DNA of 8,490 nt from Ilumatobacteraceae bacterium (lineage in GTDB: Bacteria; Actinomycetota; Acidimicrobiia; Acidimicrobiales; Ilumatobacteraceae). Every line of letters starts with the position of its first letter. The first letter of the stretch is position 1. Under the pieces are notes generated by a model. It was not told the DNA's origin. It saw nothing but the letters and a program-made list of their open reading frames with translations, and did no database searches. Position numbers and translations under genes: made by a program. Location: positions 1 through 8,490 of the forward strand of contig JAENVT010000559.1 of the NCBI GenBank assembly GCA_016650435.1, given 5' to 3'. Shown here piece by piece: positions 6,858 through 8,490 of the stretch.

Positions 6858-6893
6858 ACCGATACTACGTATTTCTTCGTTGCTCCTCGAACG

Positions 6894-8390
6894 TCAGCCC
6901 TGAGGCAACGCTTTCCAGGCTGCTTCGATGTTGTTCAGCATGTCGTCGGTGCTGTCGCTGCCTGCGATCCAGGCAGTCGCTTCCTTCCAGAAGGCACCCG
7001 AACCAATGGCGGCCGGCATCATGTCGGCACCGTCGAAACGGAACACGTCGGAGTTCTTCAGCAAGTCTGCGAAACCCTTGATCACCGGGTCGGTGAAGGT
7101 CGAGGTGTCGAAGTCCTTGCGGGGCGACAGGCTGGTCTCGCCGCCCTTGATGATGGCCGTGGCGTACTCCAACGAGTTGGTGTACATCAAGACGTCGAAC
7201 GACTCGGGCTTGTCGGTGCCGGCGCCGATGAGATCGCCGCCGCCCATCATGTACTTCGGATCGCCGGCCTTCACCGGGAGGTAGAACGTATCGACGTCGC
7301 CGTCAGGGCCGATCTTCGTGCCGGCGGGCCAGATGGTGGAGTAGAAGCTGGCCTGCTTGTGCATGTAGCAGTTGCCCTGAAGGATCGGGAAGCCGCCTTC
7401 TTGGAACTTGGTCGTGGCCTCAGCCTTGACTGCGTTGTCGCCACCGATGTAGGCGGGGTTCTTCACGATTGCGCCGACGGCGTCGGCAACAGCCTTGACC
7501 TTCGGGTCGTTGAACGGGATCTTGTGCTGGACCCACTGGTCGTACACGTCGGGACCGTTGATGCGCAGCATGAAGTCTTCGAACCAGTCGGTGATCGGCC
7601 AGCCGGTCGCGACACCGGATTCAATTCCGACGCACCATGGGATACCACCGTCAGCGACGATCTTGTCGGACAGAGTGGTCAGTTCCTCGAGCGAGGTCGG
7701 GATCTTGTATCCCTTGTCGGCGAATGCCTTGGGGCTGTACCACACGATCGACTTGACGTTGGCTCGTGCCGGCACGCCGTAGACCTTGCCGTCGACGGTG
7801 GCCAGTTCAGGCCAACCGGCGACATCGTCGTTGGTGACACTGGCTGCCAGGGCATCCGGGAACGGGAACAGCTGGCTCTTCTTGATCAGGTCGAGGAAGC
7901 CACCGGGCTGCGGGAAGTCGATCACGTCGGGCGGGTTGCCACCGTCGACACGCACTTTGACTTCGGTTTCGAACTGGTCGGTACCGTCGTAGACGACCTT
8001 GACGCCGGTGCACTCCTCGAGCGGTGCATATGCATCGCGCAAACGCGTGGCGCCCTTGTCGGTCTCGCTGTCACGGACTGGCGAGAAGATGTGAACTTCT
8101 TTTCCTGCGTACTGCTTGTCGCATTTGATCGTGCTGCCGAGAATGCTGCCGCCTGTAGCAGGAGCAGCGGTGCCATCGGGAGCAGTGGTGCCACCAGGAG
8201 CAGTGGTGCCACCAGGAGCAGTGGTGCCGGCAGGTGCAGTCGTGTCGCCAGGAGCCGTTGTGCCACCTGGAGCCGTTGTGCCGCCTGCGGTCGTGGCGTC
8301 GGAAGCTGACTTACTATCGCTGCCACAAGCTGCGATGAGTAGTACGCCAGCAATACAAAGTGCGCTGAACGCGCCTCTGCGTGTCTTCAT
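6894..8390 (-). CDS. aglE: Alpha-glucoside ABC transporter substrate-binding lipoprotein (AglE-like)
   Basis: A 498-aa extracellular sugar-binding lipoprotein anchored to the outer face of the membrane. The signal peptide (1-21) has a basic KTRR start, a hydrophobic core and the lipobox LIAAC, with C22 lipidated. Residues 23-81 form a flexible linker containing seven GGTTAP-like repeats (36-77). The binding domain starts near 85 and resembles AglE-type proteins: HIFSPVRDSET, VIDFPQPGGFLDL, PWCVGIESGVATGWPITDWFED (quoted as PWCVGIES...TDWFED) and NCYMHKQASF. The mature domain has four Cys (90, 127, 253, 341) that could form disulfides outside the cell. A strong ribosome site GAGGGGG (8403-8397) lies 6 nt before the ATG. 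It is the first gene of the importer operon, directly downstream of a promoter with a candidate operator. The substrate is probably an alpha-glucoside such as maltose, trehalose or sucrose; the exact sugar cannot be told. Confidence 0.92.
   Translation of the reverse strand: MKTRRGAFSALCIAGVLLIAACGSDSKSASDATTAGGTTAPGGTTAPGDTTAPAGTTAPGGTTAPGGTTAPDGTAAPATGGSILGSTIKCDKQYAGKEVHIFSPVRDSETDKGATRLRDAYAPLEECTGVKVVYDGTDQFETEVKVRVDGGNPPDVIDFPQPGGFLDLIKKSQLFPFPDALAASVTNDDVAGWPELATVDGKVYGVPARANVKSIVWYSPKAFADKGYKIPTSLEELTTLSDKIVADGGIPWCVGIESGVATGWPITDWFEDFMLRINGPDVYDQWVQHKIPFNDPKVKAVADAVGAIVKNPAYIGGDNAVKAEATTKFQEGGFPILQGNCYMHKQASFYSTIWPAGTKIGPDGDVDTFYLPVKAGDPKYMMGGGDLIGAGTDKPESFDVLMYTNSLEYATAIIKGGETSLSPRKDFDTSTFTDPVIKGFADLLKNSDVFRFDGADMMPAAIGSGAFWKEATAWIAGSDSTDDMLNNIEAAWKALPQG
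8160..8285 (-). repeat. Seven 18-bp tandem units encoding the GGTTAP linker
   Basis: Seven imperfect 18-bp units encode G-[G/D/A]-T-T-A-P repeats (residues 36-77) between the lipid anchor and the sugar-binding domain. Several neighbouring units are nearly identical in DNA (the plus-strand unit gtgccaccaggagcagtg recurs), while others differ at codon third positions. Such an array can gain or lose units by slippage without shifting the frame, changing tether length. Confidence 0.85.
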
Positions 8391-8396
8391 GAATTT

Positions 8397-8403
8397 CCCC
8401 CTC
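8397..8403 (-). promoter_or_regulatory. Strong ribosome binding site of the binding-protein gene
   Basis: GAGGGGG is placed 6 nt before ATG 8390 on the minus strand. It is the best ribosome site among the genes here, fitting high expression of the binding protein, and it fixes the start codon. Confidence 0.75.
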
Positions 8404-8412
8404 AGGAACGAT

Positions 8413-8427
8413 CACGTCGGTGACGTG
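8413..8427. promoter_or_regulatory. Second inverted repeat in the importer leader, CACGTC-N3-GACGTG
   Basis: Two perfect 6-bp arms surround a 3-bp centre. It lies in the predicted 5' untranslated region, 10 bp upstream of the ribosome site. As DNA it could be a compact operator for a second regulator, for example one for carbon-source control. As RNA it could form a short hairpin. Nothing in the sequence decides between these. Confidence 0.4.
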
Positions 8428-8437
8428 GTGGAAAATT

Positions 8438-8461
8438 GTGGAAATTCTTGAGAACTTCCAC
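8438..8461. promoter_or_regulatory. Candidate operator of the importer operon, 24-bp near-perfect palindrome
   Basis: Ten of twelve base pairs are symmetrical. The outer arms are GTGGAA (8438-8443) and TTCCAC (8456-8461), the inner arms TTCT (8445-8448) and AGAA (8451-8454). It starts about 7 nt downstream of the predicted -10 box, so it covers the likely transcription start, the usual place for a repressor. An extra GTGGAAAATT copy (8428-8437) abuts it as a direct repeat. The outer arms match the inverted repeat before the LacI gene, so that regulator is the likely ligand. Confidence 0.65.
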
Positions 8462-8467
8462 CGAGTG

Positions 8468-8473
8468 ACCCTA
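8468..8473 (-). promoter_or_regulatory. Predicted -10 box TAGGGT of the importer operon
   Basis: On the minus strand TAGGGT matches the TANNNT pattern common for housekeeping promoters of actinobacteria. The matching -35 at 17-bp spacing would fall just past the right edge of the window and cannot be checked. The predicted start lies near 8461-8464, giving a leader of roughly 70 nt to the ATG at 8390. Confidence 0.5.
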
Positions 8474-8490
8474 GCATGCGGTTCGCCGGA

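Noticed and set aside
8160..8285. CRISPR-like array
   Set aside because: The 18-bp units are contiguous with no spacers and encode an in-frame protein linker.
7359..8309. Long plus-strand frame across the binding-protein gene (316 codons)
   Set aside because: It is the antisense of a well-supported lipoprotein gene and ends in the repeat array; no domain is visible.

Overview
The window looks like chromosomal DNA from a high-GC actinobacterium. The support is the GC-rich third positions, a TAGGGT-type -10 box, and an ABC sugar importer with no ATPase gene beside it. The lipoprotein linker made of GGTTAP-like repeats resembles solute-binding lipoproteins of Acidimicrobiia (Ilumatobacter relatives); that placement is an inference and has not been tested. 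The region is a sugar-uptake locus of the alpha-glucoside (Agl) type with two regulatory genes nearby.

Layout: (1) 1-161 is non-coding and holds a small palindrome and a strong hairpin just after the stop of the next gene. (2) 162-920, minus strand, is an orphan OmpR/PhoB-type response regulator whose receiver has lost almost every residue needed for phosphorylation chemistry. (3) 921-998 is a short divergent promoter region. (4) 999-1997, plus strand, is a NUDIX hydrolase fused to a GNAT acetyltransferase. (5) 2045-3052, plus strand, is a LacI-family regulator, followed with an ATGA overlap by (6) 3049-4755, a cytoplasmic GH13 alpha-glucosidase. (7) 4756-4781 is a 26-bp convergent gap. (8) 4782-8390, minus strand, is the importer operon: substrate-binding lipoprotein (8390-6894), a hairpin-bearing spacer, then two overlapping permease genes (6769-5741 and 5744-4782). 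(9) 8391-8490 is the importer promoter region, with a -10 box and two inverted repeats.

Likely joint function: the lipoprotein captures an alpha-glucoside such as maltose, trehalose or sucrose. The two permeases import it using an ATPase encoded elsewhere, as with the shared MsiK ATPase of Streptomyces. The GH13 enzyme then hydrolyses it to glucose, and the LacI-type protein senses the sugar.

The most useful new observation is an inverted repeat, GTGGAA-N12/13-TTCCAC, present both at the predicted transcription start of the importer operon and immediately upstream of the LacI gene. It is a natural candidate for the operator that ties the two converging transcription units together. The regulator's hinge helix is unusual: the DNA-intercalating Leu is replaced by Glu. 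This fits an operator that does not follow the usual compact LacI pattern with a central CG. I see no CRISPR array, tRNA, rRNA, insertion sequence or phage gene.
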